Positions 1 to 12,000 of a stretch of 64,000 nucleotides of DNA are shown here, piece after piece. The position numbers were made by a program, and so were the translations under genes. The notes beneath the pieces are model-generated. The model worked only from the letters and a program-made list of their open reading frames with translations. It was not told the DNA's origin and did no database searches. How positions within the stretch are numbered: position 1 is the stretch's first letter; every line of letters begins with the position of its first letter. Source of the DNA: Sthenelais limicola (lineage: Eukaryota; Annelida; Polychaeta; Phyllodocida; Sigalionidae); contig OW804102.1 of the NCBI GenBank assembly GCA_942159475.1, forward strand, positions 24,494,684 through 24,558,683. Reading direction: 5' to 3'.

Positions 1-116
1 TTACCCAACATAACAGCTGTTCCATCAGATGTGCACACCCCCACGTCACCATCTGGATTCTCCCGCATATGTACACACCTCCATGGGGGGTTGAGTGAAG
101 ATGTTACAACAGCCAT
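1..116 (-). pseudogene. Possible TRIM/NHL-repeat protein fragment running off the left edge
   Basis: Reading leftward from an ATG at 116-114 the frame stays open to the window edge and gives a stretch including VHMRENPDGDVGVCTSD then GTAVMLG. The spacing (EN.xGDV.V..SD..AV) resembles the NHL repeats of TRIM2/3-type proteins in invertebrates. A stop codon lies a few codons upstream of the ATG, so this would be a 5'-truncated or broken piece. Only about 38 residues are visible and the other frames here are also open, so the call is tentative. Confidence 0.27.
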
Positions 117-2596
117 TGATAATCAAACAATTTTGTACTAAACCCTTAAAATCTTTTTCTTTTGGTCATTTGCTCATCATCAATTTGTCAATGTTTCTCT
201 TTATAATAAGTAAATGTGGAATGAAGGTTTATGAGCAGATCTGATGCACCAGCTGTCCTGTCAGCTGACAAGGAGCAGCTCAAACCAAACCTACCTATGT
301 AAACTGAGCTCTGATTGGTTAAAACAACACCCACACTCAGCCAATAACTGTTGGTCTGACATTTCAAACTAGCCAATCAAATATCAGCCGTTGGCAGATT
401 TGAGTCCCACCAAGAGTATGACTTGACTGACCGATGTCCAATTGAGAAATGAATTCTTCCAACTAGTTGACCCCTTATCTGACCAACTGGTCAGCTGAAT
501 GGTTAACCGACCGACTAAATAAGCAAGTGATGGTCCAAATGAATATCCAGCTGACTGAACATCAAAATCATGAATTTGTTTTTTGTTCATCAGTAAAGTT
601 AAGCTGAATTGCAGATGAACTGAATTTCCATAGCCCAGCTTTACAAATTTGGTTCAGCTGCAATTTGGCTCGCATTTAATTTGAGGATTGTGATCATATC
701 CTTCAGTCGATGGACCGTTAATAAAATGGCAACTGATATTTTAAAGCTTGCAAGACAATGAATGTTAAACATGAGTTCATTACATCGGCCAATCAGGAAC
801 AAATGGTCAGGTCCAACCGGACAACAGTTGTGGTCAAGTGTGGGATTGTATAGGTATATTGTCATTGTAATAGGGTATTGTTCCCAAACCGGTCTTCGCA
901 GAATATACATTATAGATGGTACTTTTTGAAAATTTTATTCAATTGTTTTGACAAGACATCCCTGCTCTGAACCATAAATTAGGTATTTTTGAAATTTATT
1001 CTTCCCTGTTGGTGTCAAGGTATAGAAGCTATGTAGCCAACACAAAGAATTCCATCAAAACTGATCATAAGAGTTGCCAATCATAAATTTCTCATTGGAA
1101 ACTGTACAGAATCATTGTTCCAAATATCTGCTTGTAAGGAAGAGGAGGAGGAGAAGGTGATGGTTTGGTTGGTTTCTGCTCGATGTCCCATGCGAAATGA
1201 CAAGGAATCATTAAAATGAAGCGATGAGTTAAATAGTTGTTTCACCTTTCTTTACTTTCCGCGTACTGGGAAAAATTATTATTTGTGAGAATAATTATTA
1301 TTGTGATATTTCTACCAGTGAAAATCAAGTATAAATATTCTAACCTACATGGCCCTTTTATTTCTCTATTAAGTTCATTTTTATCATTTTATCCAAAAAT
1401 ATACAAAATGTATCTCAAAGGTCGAACTGAATTCAGCTCAACTTGTTCATTTCATCGTTCATTTCATCGTTCTAGCAGGCCCATAAAAATGTCATCTGAA
1501 CCGAATTGGTTGAAATAGAAGAGCCATGTTGATATTAATATGATTAATTAATCTCATTAATCAATAATATTGACAGAATTTAAAAAATGTATTTACATCG
1601 GAGTCAGAGGTGACACTTTCCATCGCATATAATATGGAAAATATTTCTTTTGAAAATTACGATCAAAACTTTAAAATGTGGATAAAGTTGAACTTTAACT
1701 AATTTTCTACTTAGTTTTTGTGATTATGATTGCACAATATAAACTAAATTAATCTTAATGTCAAAACATTTATTACAAATCATGGTTTTGATGTCACCTC
1801 AACTCAGGAAATTGGAATATTATTACAGGGTAATATTCTTTTAGAAACAGGAACTGACGCAATGATGCAAAAAAAGAAAAAAAGAAACACAATATCAGCA
1901 TTGAAAACTGAGCCCCACGTTTGTTTACATGGTTACACAAAAATCCATCCCAAGAAATTAAAATGTAATAATCGAAGTGTAACAATCGATTAGTACTTTA
2001 TAAATGTAATTAGGAGCTACAAGTATAGCACAAATAGGACAAAAAGTACAATGGGGAAACATTCAGGTTACCTGGATTGGAGTCGTGTCGCTTGACTTCA
2101 AATGGAATGAATAGATATGGTTTAGAATCACAGCCTAATTTTCGCAAAGATTTCTGAATAATTCTTCTCAAAAACCTTTGTTCTTAACCTCCTTCATCGC
2201 AAAACTTCGGAAATTGTATTAACTAAGTTGTTCACAATTATGAAGTGTCTTTCAATTTAAAAAAGATGAAATCTTTTTAAATAAGTTTAGAGGTATCATT
2301 TTCTGCCGAATGTGGGGTAGCATAAATAAACATTCCTTTCCTTGTAATAGAAATATTTTCCCTCAATTACATCACAATGTAACTTAATTGCTCCTTGTAC
2401 TTTTCTCTTGTTTTTCTGTTTAGTTGTTACAAGTCTACAACTTATCATACAATATAGATGTATGATAGTGAAGAGGTAGTAGTGGGTAGTAGGTGTAATA
2501 GGAGATGCAATAACTACAATGGTTCACACACCATTAGTACCCATCACCAACACTATTTATATTTAAAGTTTTAACCTTATATTACACAATAACAAA
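117..2596. other. AT-rich non-coding stretch, nothing recognised
   Basis: No exon with both splice sites and family motifs was seen on either strand. The stretch holds scattered short ORFs without domain signatures and many CAGCTG-like and TTGACC-like words between 230 and 560. It lies downstream of the transmembrane exon in gene orientation, so it is intron or 3' sequence of the receptor gene. Confidence 0.5.
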
Positions 2597-2780
2597 GCCT
2601 TTCTCCACTGGAACGATATGGTCACAATATTTTATGAAGATGCGATAATTCTGAAATCTGTACAGAACTATTGCACCCTCCCATGCGATATAGAGGAACC
2701 ATAAGAACTGTTCCCCCCACATGTTATTGAGATGATCGCATATAACATTGCAACGCATACCGTGCCAGTGAGGCGGGGGT
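2597..2780. mobile_element. MITE-like element related to Fam-J
   Basis: The left end has cctttctccactgg and an acgatatg word; the right end, read on the other strand, has cccgcctcactggcac then ggtatgcg. The ends are imperfect inverted repeats around about 150 bp without coding potential, resembling the clearer Fam-J element near 10.5 kb. Confidence 0.4.
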
Positions 2781-3030
2781 TTAAGTGACATAACAAATAA
2801 GTAAGTATCTTACCTCTCACTGCCTAATACGCTATAAAGAAACAAACATCAAACTTATTATGCTGAAACTCTATTCTGATTGAGGGTTTGTTAAATAACA
2901 TCAATACATAACATAAAGGGTAGTTTCCACCAAACCAAGTTCTCATCAGTCCGATCAATGACCGATCAATCCAACAACTGGACGTGTTCCATATGAGTAT
3001 CAAGAATTATTAAGGAACTTGATCATGGGT

Positions 3031-3133
3031 AAAGGCCCTAGTCCATTAAGCCAATTTTCATGCGATTCTCACCGAATTTAGTGTCTTTTGCGGTGCAAAA
3101 TCGCATGAGAATCGGTTTAGTGAACAAAAGCAT
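3031..3133. mobile_element. Fam-B short foldback MITE, copy 1
   Basis: About 100 bp that is almost wholly inverted repeat: aaggccctagtccattaagc and tcatgcgattctca at the left answer cgcatgagaatcggtttagt at the right. There is no coding capacity. Five more copies occur in the window. Confidence 0.8.
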
Positions 3134-3865
3134 TAAGACTAATTGGTGGGAGGGCAGGACTGATGTGGAAATAGATCAAACACCAGAATGTGCACATATA
3201 TAGTTGTATAAGGATTAATGATTGTCTAACTTAATCCCATGTATAACATTTATAAATTGTATATACCACAAAACTGTAATAATCTAATGAATCCCTTTTA
3301 GTGATATTCGCCTCTACGAAATAGTTTGTAGAATACATAAAGAAGCCTTGAAAATATCTCTGCATTCAATAAAAAGTTTTCTAATTCAATTCAAATTTAA
3401 CTCAATGGAACAAATGTTCAATATTGATGGAAATCTCAAAAACGGATGGGGAAAAAATTGTTTTATACTCAATGTTTACATAATGGTTACATGTGGAGGA
3501 TAGAAACTTCGCAATGACGATGCATCAGATTTTTAAAAATTAGATTCATCTACTAATAATTGCCTTTGTATTTATCACCTTTACATCAGATCGACTTTTT
3601 TAAATCTCGAAACTTTAACCAGGTGTGGTCCAAACTTTGCAAAAAATAAAATTCACTTTGCAGGATTTCGTATTTCACATGACCTCCAGATCACCTTACG
3701 GTGGTCGTCCTTGGCACCAGATACCTGGCGGCCTACTTAAACATGAGATCCTGAACTTGATTGATTGACCTCTTTTTTCTTTAATTTGTGTTTTTTCTCG
3801 ATTGAACTCTTCTTTTTTAAGCGATGGTTATGATATGGGAAACCTGAAAATCCCGCAACCATGTG

Positions 3866-4075
3866 AGGTATTATTATTGTTATGCAACTTTTATTCAGTA
3901 TACATACATAGTGTGAATAAAGAATAGGGCCATAGCTCCCTCTCCACCGGAGATCTACCCGGTAGCCCTTAAACTAAACATTGATGAGGTTTACATGAGA
4001 TCAGTAAAATAAATAAATAATTTATAAATAATTTATATATAAATAATTATGTTATGTATCAACCCTGTGAAAATA
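3866..4075 (-). mobile_element. Possible 3' tail of a retroposon
   Basis: On the minus strand the piece ends in an aataaaag-type signal followed by an imperfect (ATA)n tail (+ strand gtattattattgttatg then cttttattcag). Similar tails occur at about 43.42 kb and 50.70 kb. The body has no recognisable reverse-transcriptase coding. Confidence 0.35.
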
Positions 4076-4724
4076 AAATCTTAACAAAAAAAAGTATAAT
4101 CACCATACAAATGCACATCCTGATGTTTTAACGTTGGGCATCAAAGATCCAGGCACATGCAATATTTATCGTTTCTTATAACAGGAAACTGGGAGCTATA
4201 CTATTACTACTTCATGTCAATGAATGTATTCAATTTAATTAGTCCCTAGTAATCTCAATGAAGGTAAAGCTAGACTAAAGACAAAACTATAAATGTTATA
4301 TATTACTTTTAGCACTCAAAATAGTAACAAATAAAGTCCTTGGAGTCAACAAACTTACTTTTTATTTGCTTCTACTTGCTTTGGTCCAAAATATTTAACA
4401 TTTCCTGTGAAAAGAAATGTCAGTGTTAGTATAAGTAATAGCATGTGGTATTTTACATTCGTAACATAAGTGAAGTGATCAGTTAAAGCTGCATTCTCAC
4501 CCAATTTTTCAAAAAAATCATTTCCAACCAACCCGACAGTCGCCATAATGGATATACTGTACATAATGCCTGCGCTGGGAATAGATAAAAAAAACTGACT
4601 TGGGGATCTGACACACCCAGATAAGGTAAAATCTGTGTTTGTAAAATTAATATTAAATAGAATATGATTCTAGTCAATCCCTTCAAAGTGTTCATTTAGA
4701 TGTAACCCAGATGAAAACTGTTCA

Positions 4725-4900
4725 TGGTTTGCAAAAGTATGTTGAGTTGCCTGAATGCTCTGTGTCTACCAAAAAGGGGTTCTCCACCCATCTTATGCTG
4801 TGATTGTTTTGAGCGAAGTTAAGATAGCTTTTTAGATTCTTTGTGTTATTTATACTTGACAAGGTGCTTTTAAGGTGAAGTTCCAGCACTGTCCCCATAC
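4725..4900. repeat. Fam-E dispersed repeat, copy 1
   Basis: It shares long near-identical blocks with 12205-12595: gcaaaagtatgttgagttg, gattgttttgagcga, gttaagatagctttt and cactgtccccata. The copy at 12 kb has about 200 bp of extra sequence between the last two blocks, so this one is either deleted or the uninterrupted form. Confidence 0.7.
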
Positions 4901-5589
4901 TTCTGGCCTCTAAACTATGGGAAGACTTGATGGAAATAGGAAGATTAGGAGAGCAGCTCCTAGATAGGTTTATCAGGAGGCTATGAATCCACTTATAAAT
5001 ACCCATTATTGCCACTGTGGAGCAACTAAACATAAAAGCAGAAGTTTCTGAGAAAATTACATGGTGAACAAAGGAAATTGGTCCCTATTTTAAAAGGTAA
5101 GTTTACCATTCTGGGGGTTAAAATAATTGACGAAATGACATTTTGGGTCATTGTAGATGGGAATGCAGCTTTTAAAGTCTTAAAATTGAAGATACCACAT
5201 CGGAAGTAGAAATTAAAGTTGCTAAGGTTTAACAAGTTGCAAGGGAAAGTTCATGAAGTTAATTTGGCAGCGAATAAGATTTATGAACATAATTTTGGGA
5301 CGGTTGATGTTTCTTCCTTAATTTCATCTCATAATATAGATTTGTTCAAACAGTAATATACAAGCTCGATAGCTAATATTACAAATTAGGATTTTTTTTA
5401 ATTAAAAGGATTATTTCATCTTCTACATTAAAATTAACATATTATCATATCAATACAATGGTTTTAATGTCATAGAATGCATGGTTCTAACTGTGAAAAG
5501 CAAAAATCACTAGATATGTCTTGGCGTTAGAAAATGTACATTCACCGGATTTACTCAATAATTAAATTCTAAATTCTCAAAACAGCTAA
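4901..5589. other. AT-rich non-coding stretch, nothing recognised
   Basis: No exon, RNA gene or clear repeat family is visible. A weak match (ggaatgcagctttt near 5161) to a dispersed word also seen near 13.6, 53.6 and 57.7 kb is the only shared sequence. Confidence 0.4.
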
Positions 5590-5905
5590 AATATTTCTTT
5601 TACATATATATGTATATCGGGTATAGTCTGTCCGCATATGTTGAACTGTACTAGAAACCCAGGCTAGGCCCAGAGCTGAACAGATCCCTAGAAAATAAGG
5701 GAAACTAACTAACCACACAATCCCATTAGAATATCATTAGGACGGTAGAGGTGGACCTACTCCAGGGCCGGGAATGTCATTGATATACCTCTATCTCATC
5801 TGATATGCTCTGGGCCTAAACTGAGCCTAATTTTATCCTTAAATTTGGGTTATTGGAGAAGATACATGAAGATGAATCGTACATTTGCTAATGTCCTGCC
5901 CCAGA
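5590..5905 (+). mobile_element. Fam-A MITE copy interrupted by a Fam-H element
   Basis: Fam-A internal sequence (tatgttgaactgta at 5637-5650) is broken off and resumes at about 5830 with ccttaaatttgggttatt, then gaagatgaatcgtacatt, running to about 5900. The gap is filled by a Fam-H element. The right end stops about 15 bp from the donor of the transmembrane exon. Confidence 0.65.
5656..5828. mobile_element. Fam-H MITE nested in Fam-A, copy 1
   Basis: The ends ggctaggcccagag and ctctgggcctaaactgagcc are inverted repeats of the tctaggcccaaa type that marks Fam-H elsewhere (40.8, 52.6, 59.3 kb). About 170 bp; non-coding. Confidence 0.55.
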
Positions 5906-5921
5906 GGAAACTGGTACCTAC

Positions 5922-6071
5922 CATAACGCATGGCCTTTTCTCTTTGCCTCCTCTTGATTAAAGATTTAATACCTATAACTGTTAGACATATGGCTACAAA
6001 CAGAAAAAGGAGACCCCCCACGATTCCCCCTATCATGCCGTCCGAGATCTGGACGCCATCTAGCATAGGAT
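5922..6071 (-). CDS. IGSF9: Exon 7: transmembrane segment and start of cytoplasmic tail
   Basis: The acceptor is ctctactttccag and the donor gtaggt. The 150-nt exon completes Asp304 and encodes residues 305-353. A short stalk is followed by a hydrophobic helix of about 23 residues (316-338, MIGGIVGGLLFLFVAICL onward, with a small-residue GGIVGG patch) and a basic stop-transfer stretch KSLIKRRQREKAMRYG. This gives a type I topology. Reading through the donor continues open for about 27 residues and ends at 5839 inside a Fam-A element. The exon(s) for the rest of the tail were not found in 1-5921. Confidence 0.88.
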
Positions 6072-9000
6072 CTGGAAAGTAGAGAAAAGTACAAATTTAA
6101 TATTAAAGCGGCAGATTTCTTTAAATATTTTACATACAAAAAAATGTATAAAGTTCTATATTTTAGTATATAGGAAATGTTATTATTATGATAAATATTA
6201 TTCTGAGGCGTAGTTTGTTTGCAACAATACCAGTCTTTAAATAACATCGTAGTGTACCACATCTTAGCACATTGTCTTGTAGCTATTTTATTAGAAAATT
6301 CGGTAGTCAATGTTGGATAAAAAGTCTTGATATGCTTTGTAATGTATAGCAATATAGCGAATAATTATGACATTATAACATTGATTAATAATCGAGATAA
6401 GTTAACAATAAGGAAACTATTTAAAATGTTCCTTTTTTTATCATGATATCTCATTGAAGACAAATACATAGAAATACAAAAACCAAATATAAGTCTAAGT
6501 CGCACCTAGATTGAGAGGAAGTATTCGCTCGACTGTGTGTACCTATCTGCATTTATTTGGTCATTAAACTTCTATCATAGTATTTGTAAATAATTATTTC
6601 TGTAATCATGTCTAACCAACCATATTACCTATTTTTGTATATGGTTGGATTTAAAATAACCTGTAGTGCAAGACTTACTGAGACTGACGTTTCGACGAAA
6701 TACAAGTTTTTTTCTACAAAAAACAAAAACAAAAATGAAGAGAAAGCTCAGTTGACTCACCTCCCGTGTTAAAAGAGATCGGTGCACTCGGATTACTGTG
6801 GACATCTGAAGGCCCATAGCTATATACCTGGAAGCGATACTTTGCCCCTCTGGATGCTGTCGTCCAAAGGTACCAATTTTTGCCTATAATTTTGGCTGTT
6901 AGCGGTACCCAACGGCCGACAGTTCTATAATTTATGACGTAATACTCGACTGGTGCTGCCGTGGTGTTGAGGGGAGGCATCCAGCTGATGAGCAAGCCGT
7001 TCTTTTGCTGACGGCACGTAACATTGCGAGGTGGGTTGGGCCTAGGACCTGTAACATCAAATGTGTTTAAATCGTTATTAGAACTGCATATTATGTGTTC
7101 ATTATCGTTATGAGAACTTCATATTTATCTCACTAATTAGGGACTGTTCATAAGTAACCACGGGGGGGGGGGATGGAGCGGAGAATTTGCAAAACATTCT
7201 TGTGTAAAATAATATATCCCCCCCTCCTTAAAGTCCTGTGCAAAATGGCTACCCCCCCCCCCCCCCCCCCACACACACACAATTGAAAGTTTGTGCAAAA
7301 AGTCATGACCCACCTACATCATTGCAGTTCTTAGTCTGTGCAAAAATGATACCCCCTCACGCCTTTACAGTCTTCGCAAAAGAGGTGCCCCCTTTCAGAG
7401 TCCCCCCCTCCTTCATAGTATGTACCAAAAGAGGTGCCCCCCCCCACTGAAAATTCTATTCTCCCCCTCCCCCAGTGGTCTTTACATGACTGGGTTAGCA
7501 AAAGCTGTCAATCAGGATGAACAAAACAGGACGTGAGGATGTTCATGGTGACAAGTAATGATCAAGACAAATACTGCTCAATGTAGTCTATAATTACACT
7601 ATTAATAGGGAAAACATGTAGGAGAAATAGTTCTAAAACGAGTATATTCCTTCGTAACTGTGGAGGTAGTGTGAGAGGTCAAAACACATTAAAAACTAAT
7701 ATCACAGGTGTATAAAGCTATCACACCACCTCGTCATCACGTCGTGAACTGGAAAAACTATATCGGAGGGTTTTGTGGATTTATTGATTTTTCACGCCAT
7801 TTAGCAACAAGAAAGCCGCAAGAAACTTGGTGTGGACTAAACAAATAGATCCCTCACTCCATCCAGCCTTAGCTGTTGTGGTTGCTAAAATATGCCCTCC
7901 CTCATGCACCCTTGAACAAATTAATACTTTGAATGAAGGGCATATTATGTCCAACAATAGCCTTGGGCTTACAGTTTCTCATAATCAATTTTCTTTTGTA
8001 AATTTGTACTCTTTCCAAAATATGGCTTGAAAAACAAGGGAACATATCTGACTGAATGGGAGTCATACGAAAGGCAGTAATAGTTTTCCTTAGTTCCATA
8101 TTTATTGATAAGATACAGAATAGTATCAATCAAGTATCAATCAGATAATCTACAAATTTGATAAACATAAATAATCATCACTGGTAGAGAACCCGGCAAT
8201 GTTTATCCCTGAACCCCATAACAAGATGTTCTAAAAGGATTAGACAACTCAATATTCCCAGGGTTGAGAGCATTATGTAAATGTTGCTAACATACCTGCA
8301 GGTATGTTAGGAGACACTGTTTCCCAAGGATTTGGTGTCCCTACCGGCTCCGAACCTGGAAAAACAAACATAACATTTAATCACAACATGAAAATACACC
8401 AAGTGTCTACTTATGAATTAGTTCAAAAATACATGTACAGACAAATTGAAGCTATTTAATCATAATCCATGTTTATGCCAGCTAAATAGTATGACAAATA
8501 TGTATTTGATCATAATTATTCCCTTTTTTAATTCAGAATCAAACCACATGACCTATAATTTGAATGTTTTAGAATTAGCAGCTTTCAAATTATAATATGA
8601 ATAACACTTGCATTGTTTTTAACCTAGTAAACAAAAGAAAATATCTCAAATGTCTAAAACCAGTCCGATAAAGCTGATGTAAGCCTTAATTTCTATATCT
8701 CAAAAATGCTGAAAGTATATCTCCCTTTTATAAGTGGAGTAATGAGATCGGTAAGGAATATAAAATCAGAATAAATGTAAAGGTACAACAATTGAGGGCA
8801 TATAATATAGGTATATCGCAAAAGGAGGAGCAAAATATCAAAATCAAAAATATCTACTGACGCTTACTACACGCTCTACCAACTACTGGGGTTGGGTAAA
8901 GACACAAGATCACTTAAAAAGAAAACATTTTTGTAGAAAAATATGAGAAGAAGATGTTTGGAGACACAACTTCCTATACAGAGATCATAATAGTAAAGTT

Positions 9001-12000
9001 CTAATAGTAAAATATATTGCATCCACCTGTTATAGCTTTTAATTAAAACCGAATTTAAATAATTCAAATGAATTTATTTTGTGTAGTAAATCTACAGAAT
9101 GAAAAACAATGTTCATATGTATAAGACCCAAGTCCATCTAACTTGAAAATTCTGAAATGATATTCTCAACTGAGGACGGACATGAACTAAACAAGCCACT
9201 AAAACACATTATCTAACTAAAATACTTGTTTCTATTTTTGGAATCATAGGAAAAATGAAATATTCTTAGCAACTACTGAGTAACTTCTATGAAAGACATT
9301 TGTACAAATAAATATGTAGGGTACATTTTTAGTAAACAATAGCTAGTCAACATTACCTATAGGCAAGCATGGGGACGACTGCCTTATTTTCCTTACAATA
9401 ATATATTATACAATATGATATCCATAATTTATACCCTCTTCTTACAATTTCAGAGAATCATATATTTAATGCCTTTACCTTCTTCATTTTGAACGCAATT
9501 ATACCAAGCATGAATGCTTACCATGGGGTGATATATAGAATACCAATACTATTCATCAAGTATGACCAAAGAAAACTCAGCCACTAAAACTCGATATGGA
9601 AAATTTTGAAGAATTCAGAAGATTGCAAGAATTCCGACAATACATATCCCTGTGATCGAGTCCTATATTTTCCTAGTTGGAATTCCATGAAAATATGTTT
9701 CCATGTGCCCTTATCAAGATGTACGTTTTTTATGTACATTAGATACTTATTTAGTAGTCAATAAAGCTTTCCAGACGTTTCCGAGTTTCACAGCAGTCGC
9801 GACCATGCATTCTACAATCTTTTTTTTCCTTTTTTTTAAAGCATTCTACAATCTTAGTGAGATAGCACTAAATGGGAGGGAAGATCTACACAAATAAGAG
9901 GATAATGGCCACTTTCCCTGCAAATGTACAATTGCATCTAAATTTGCAATCTTTATCCAAATTCTTGACCTTTAATTCTAAAATTAGAGAAATAGTTCTC
10001 AAAAGATAATCTCAAAATTATCCTATTTTTTGTCCAACCACTAAGACTTTTCCTTCCCAATTCAAAGGAAATTAATTCAAATGATACATCCAAAACGACA
10101 ACATATCTGAATTGATGATAATTGATAAATATTAAATAATATGTCCAATTGTACAATAGTGGGGAGATGGACCCATAAAAAAGCAGGACAAGGATCGGGA
10201 GAGTGATTGAGGTATATTAGCAATACCGGTTGTATTCTCTGAAGGGCCGCTAGGCACATCTGAAAATTGGGAGGACAAAAAAGGAGAACAGAATGATGGG
10301 TTAGTGAATGTGCAAAGGGAAAAAGATGGAGACAGATTATTTAATATTATTATAATCATTGTCAGTGATTTGTTTCAGCTCTTTGTTATTTAAAAGCAAG
10401 CATTTGAAGTACAAGAAATATCAGTTAAGTTAAAAACAGTCTGACCATAAGGCAGTTCTCCACAATGAAGGTCTACATGTACATAGCTTGAAAAGATGCC
10501 AGTGACTAAAGGTCAGTCCCCACTGGGACGATTTGAGGTGCAACACATGTTGTATGCGGCAATACATACCTGGCGAAGAATTCTTCCCTACTTAATATTG
10601 CATGTGACGATGCAATAACTGAACCTTTATAGATATTGCATCAACAACAACATATCTGACATGTGTTGCATCTCATGTCGTATCAGTGGAGGCCTACATT
10701 AATGATGGTAGTGGGTGAAGGAAAAGATCAGCTATAAGATCGAGCGTCAAAATGAAGTTTAAAAGCACCAAAATAAAGTTTAAAATATATGTTTTGCCCC
10801 ATACAAAGCAGTACATTAATCTATGGGTTGCTCTCTAAATGGTTCTAGGGTTCTCTCTCAATAATGACTAAATCATTTGAACCTAAGATAAACATTAAAA
10901 TAAGGTTTACAAGGTCAAAGATTTATAGAACCTTTATAGACTATTTTGGCTGCCATGAAAGAATTTTGACGCCTTCTCTTTAAGCCCTGTGTACACTTAG
11001 CCGATTGTCACAGCTCACTCAGTTTGGGGATTTACTGAAACTGACTGTCGCTGCCTTCAACACTCTAGTGGCTTCAACCAACTTAAACCGAGACTAAAAG
11101 GATTAGTACACTCCATTTTAGGATAGCCGGTACACCCTACAATACACCAGCATCCCCTTTAATAAATTACGTGATAAACCCTGGGCTCTGGTGGTGGAGA
11201 CAAGGACAGGAGGGAGAAGAAGAGGACTATCGATGTAGTCAAACCCCTATACAATGAATGGTAGTTCTGGGACTCTCGCTAGACTTTGTCCCTATCAAAT
11301 TGCTATACAGCTAGAGTTGCCATTGCCCCTCACCTCCATGACTCATGTATTCTGAGGGGCCTATCAGAGATAGAGCCCCGTCCCCTCCAGCATGTGAGCT
11401 TTTCCTGTGAGGGGTTCCAAATGAGTCATGAATAAACAGTCTTGATTTCGCAATCCTTGGAGTCACTGGTCTGTGCTCCTGTTCCTTCTCCTACTACATA
11501 GACTCCCCAATTATTCTACCAGGTAGCCCCCAATACAACAGTATTGCAAAATCATATCCATTCAGTTTCATAAGTTCTATAATTAAGCCTGTTTCAGACA
11601 GTATGCATTAATTGAACACATGTGAACAAATCGCCACAAGTTTTCTAACAAAACACCCCCTTCTGATCCTTAGGCATGCATACACAACTGTTGATGCAAA
11701 ATATTTTTCTGCACAAAATCTTTAATATTTCCATTTGGTCCAAGCGTTATGTTTGGGCTTCTGCAAACCTAGGCAACAGTTCCTCAGTGTACATGAACAG
11801 ATGCAATTCTCTCAGTAGAATCTAATGTATTTCTTCACTTATATCACCTCTATAAGTTGATGACTTATGATCAGGCAACATATCGCCTCTTCATGATACA
11901 CAGCATCCACATTTTACCTGGGGAGAATATGCAATCACAAAACAGTTTGGAGAAGAAAGCAGTGCCAGAATCGCAGATGGTGCATGTTTCATATCGTGCC

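Noticed and set aside
7238..7450. Pro-rich 70-codon ORF
   Set aside because: Reading frame through C-run units of a minisatellite.
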